The position numbers and the translations under genes are program-made. Positions 62,854-64,000 of a stretch of 64,000 nt of DNA are shown here, one piece after another (position 1 is the stretch's first letter; every line of letters starts with the position of its first letter). The notes under the pieces were generated by a model that was not told the origin of the DNA, searched no databases, and saw only the letters and a list, made by a program, of their open reading frames with translations. Origin of the DNA: Silurus meridionalis. Its lineage: Eukaryota > Chordata > Actinopteri > Siluriformes > Siluridae. The stretch is from the NCBI RefSeq assembly GCF_014805685.1, contig NC_060896.1, positions 12,379,889 through 12,443,888 of the forward strand, read 5' to 3'.

Positions 62854-63183
62854 ACAGAAAGGACTGCTTCTTCTTATTATTTTTTCGTCTTTCCCCATTA
62901 GGGGCCGCCACAGCGAATCATCTGTCTCCATACCCCCTGTCCTCTAAATCTGCCTCTTTCAACCAAACTACCTGCATGTTTTCTTTTACCACATCCATAA
63001 ACCACCTCCTTGGTCTTCCTCTTTTCCTCCTTCCTGGTAGCTCCATCCTCAGCATTCTCCTACTCCTATACCCCATGTCCCTCCTCTGCAAACCATCTCA
63101 ATCTCGCCTCCCTCACCTTGTCTCCAAAACGTCCTACACGCGCTGTCCCTCTAATAAACTCATTTCTAAACAGAAAGGACTGC
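62854..63183 (-). mobile_element. 5'-truncated LINE fragment with 14-bp target-site duplication
   Basis: ACAGAAAGGACTGC occurs at 62854-62867 and 63170-63183 and brackets a 302-bp insert. On the minus strand the insert encodes the same reverse-transcriptase C-terminus as 16983-17220 (RMLRMELPGRRKRGRPRRWF, then MDVVKENMQVV), followed by the family 3' end (GATTCGCTGTGGCGGCCCC) and an A-rich tail. The 171-residue plus-strand open frame across it is antisense and not a gene. Confidence 0.9.
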
Positions 63184-63221
63184 ATACGCTGCAAATATTT
63201 GATTACAGACTAATTGTTAAT

Positions 63222-63408
63222 ATATACATTTACATTATATGGCAAATGTTACTATCCAGAGCAACTTACACTTCTCTTATTCATACAAATGAGCAGCAAA
63301 GGGTTAAGAGCCTCCTGGGTCCAGTAGTCAGAGCTTGGTGAGTCTGGTATTTGAACTCATGACCTTATGATCCAAAGAACAATGCCTTAACCACTAAGCG
63401 TCCACTTC
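63222..63408. repeat. SINE-like dispersed repeat
   Basis: Blocks TTTACATTATATGGCAAATG, CCAGAGCAACTTACAC, GGGTTAAGAGCC, TTGAACTCATGACCTTATGA and GCCTTAACCACTAAGC follow the order of a very common fish repeat known from family knowledge. Confidence 0.6.
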
Positions 63409-64000
63409 TCAACATAACCACGATGATGCTGAATTCTCGATTCTGCAGCTCTGATAGTAATTCAGCTGCAAGGCAAAATCACAGGATTTTATACGTTTAA
63501 ATGTTCGTTTAAATGAATCCAAACGAAAGGAATGATCCTGTTGTAATAACAATAACTTGTTTGGTGCAGACTCCACATAAACACATTCAAACCGTAACCT
63601 TGATATTTAATCTAGTGATTCTTTCTTTAAGGAAATATCCGTTTCAACTTTACAATAGCCATCTCCTGTGTGTCATCACTTTTGATTGAACTGATAGAAA
63701 GAGGTTCCTTTATGTTCTACAACACAATGGTTTACTGCTCTTAAAATAAAATTGATTAGAAAGAATAAACTGTACTGTGAAAATTCCCCAAAGTGAAATA
63801 CAACTATTTTAACTAGTCATTAAAAAAAATCATCATTGCCCATGTATCAGAAGAATCAGGCCATGATGTTATAGCAATCACTAAGTAATCAAGACTTCAC
63901 ACCAACCACAATGTGCTGTAATTCTTACTAATTTGTTTACTGTATTATTACAGATGCAGCCTAATTCTGCAAAAAAAAAAAGACAAAGGGTCAGAATTGC

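Larger units (their letters stand above)
48949..64000 (-). other. znf423: znf423 intron preceding the giant exon (3' part, runs off the right edge)
   Basis: The acceptor is TTGCAG at 48954-48949 after a T-rich tract. I searched by eye for the upstream exon carrying the first finger (YTCDHC type) and the MSRRKQ-type N-terminus, and did not find it, so this intron is at least 15 kb. Stretches 49.0-53.1, 53.5-54.4, 54.7-55.0, 55.1-56.2, 56.9-58.0 and 63.4-64.0 kb hold ordinary AT-rich intronic sequence in which I see no gene or clear element. Confidence 0.8.

Noticed and set aside
62826..63341. 171-residue plus-strand open frame
   Set aside because: It is antisense across a LINE fragment and a SINE-like repeat; no homology or splice context.

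Overview
This is a vertebrate, almost certainly ray-finned fish, genomic window. It is dense in (CA)n, (TA)n, (GA)n and GATA/GACA microsatellites, carries teleost-type Tc1/mariner, hAT and LINE debris, and holds exons of a single large developmental gene. Host species is not determinable by eye; the repeat set fits an otophysan fish (catfish or cyprinid type), which is an inference.

The only host protein-coding gene I can support is znf423 (Zfp423/OAZ/Ebfaz), transcribed from the minus strand. Two coding exons are present: the giant multi-zinc-finger exon (45524-48948, 26 finger units) and a following 85-nt exon (45215-45299, one more finger), separated by a 224-bp intron with canonical GT-AG borders. 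The first finger and start codon must lie beyond the right edge. The last three fingers and the stop must lie beyond the left edge, because no exon encoding them was found here. So 1-45214 is the 5' part of a very long downstream intron, and 48949-64000 is the 3' part of the upstream intron.

Region 1-1040 is a frame-shifted Tc1/mariner transposase copy cut by the left edge, whose 3' terminal repeat has been replaced by a (TA)n array. The long intron (1.1-45.2 kb) holds some forty microsatellites, three kinds of DNA-transposon remnant, LINE pieces and several low-repeat, homeodomain-site-rich blocks that look like conserved non-coding elements. Points of note are a perfect palindromic RFX X-box at 1900-1913 with four weaker relatives elsewhere in this intron, a 51-bp-arm snapback palindrome around a (TA)n array (43380-43583), and a (CA)n tract that is (UG)n in the transcript, starting 24 nt after the 5' splice-site boundary of the 85-nt exon. 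The upstream intron (49-64 kb) holds another Tc1 relic, a hAT element with a perfect 8-bp target-site duplication (58435-58860), a LINE fragment with a perfect 14-bp duplication (62868-63169), and CpG-richer candidate enhancers near 60.4-60.75 kb.

I see no operon, CRISPR array, RNA gene or new multi-gene system. Most other open frames are by-products of dinucleotide repeats (poly-His/Thr, poly-Val/Cys, poly-Ser/Leu, poly-Arg/Glu).
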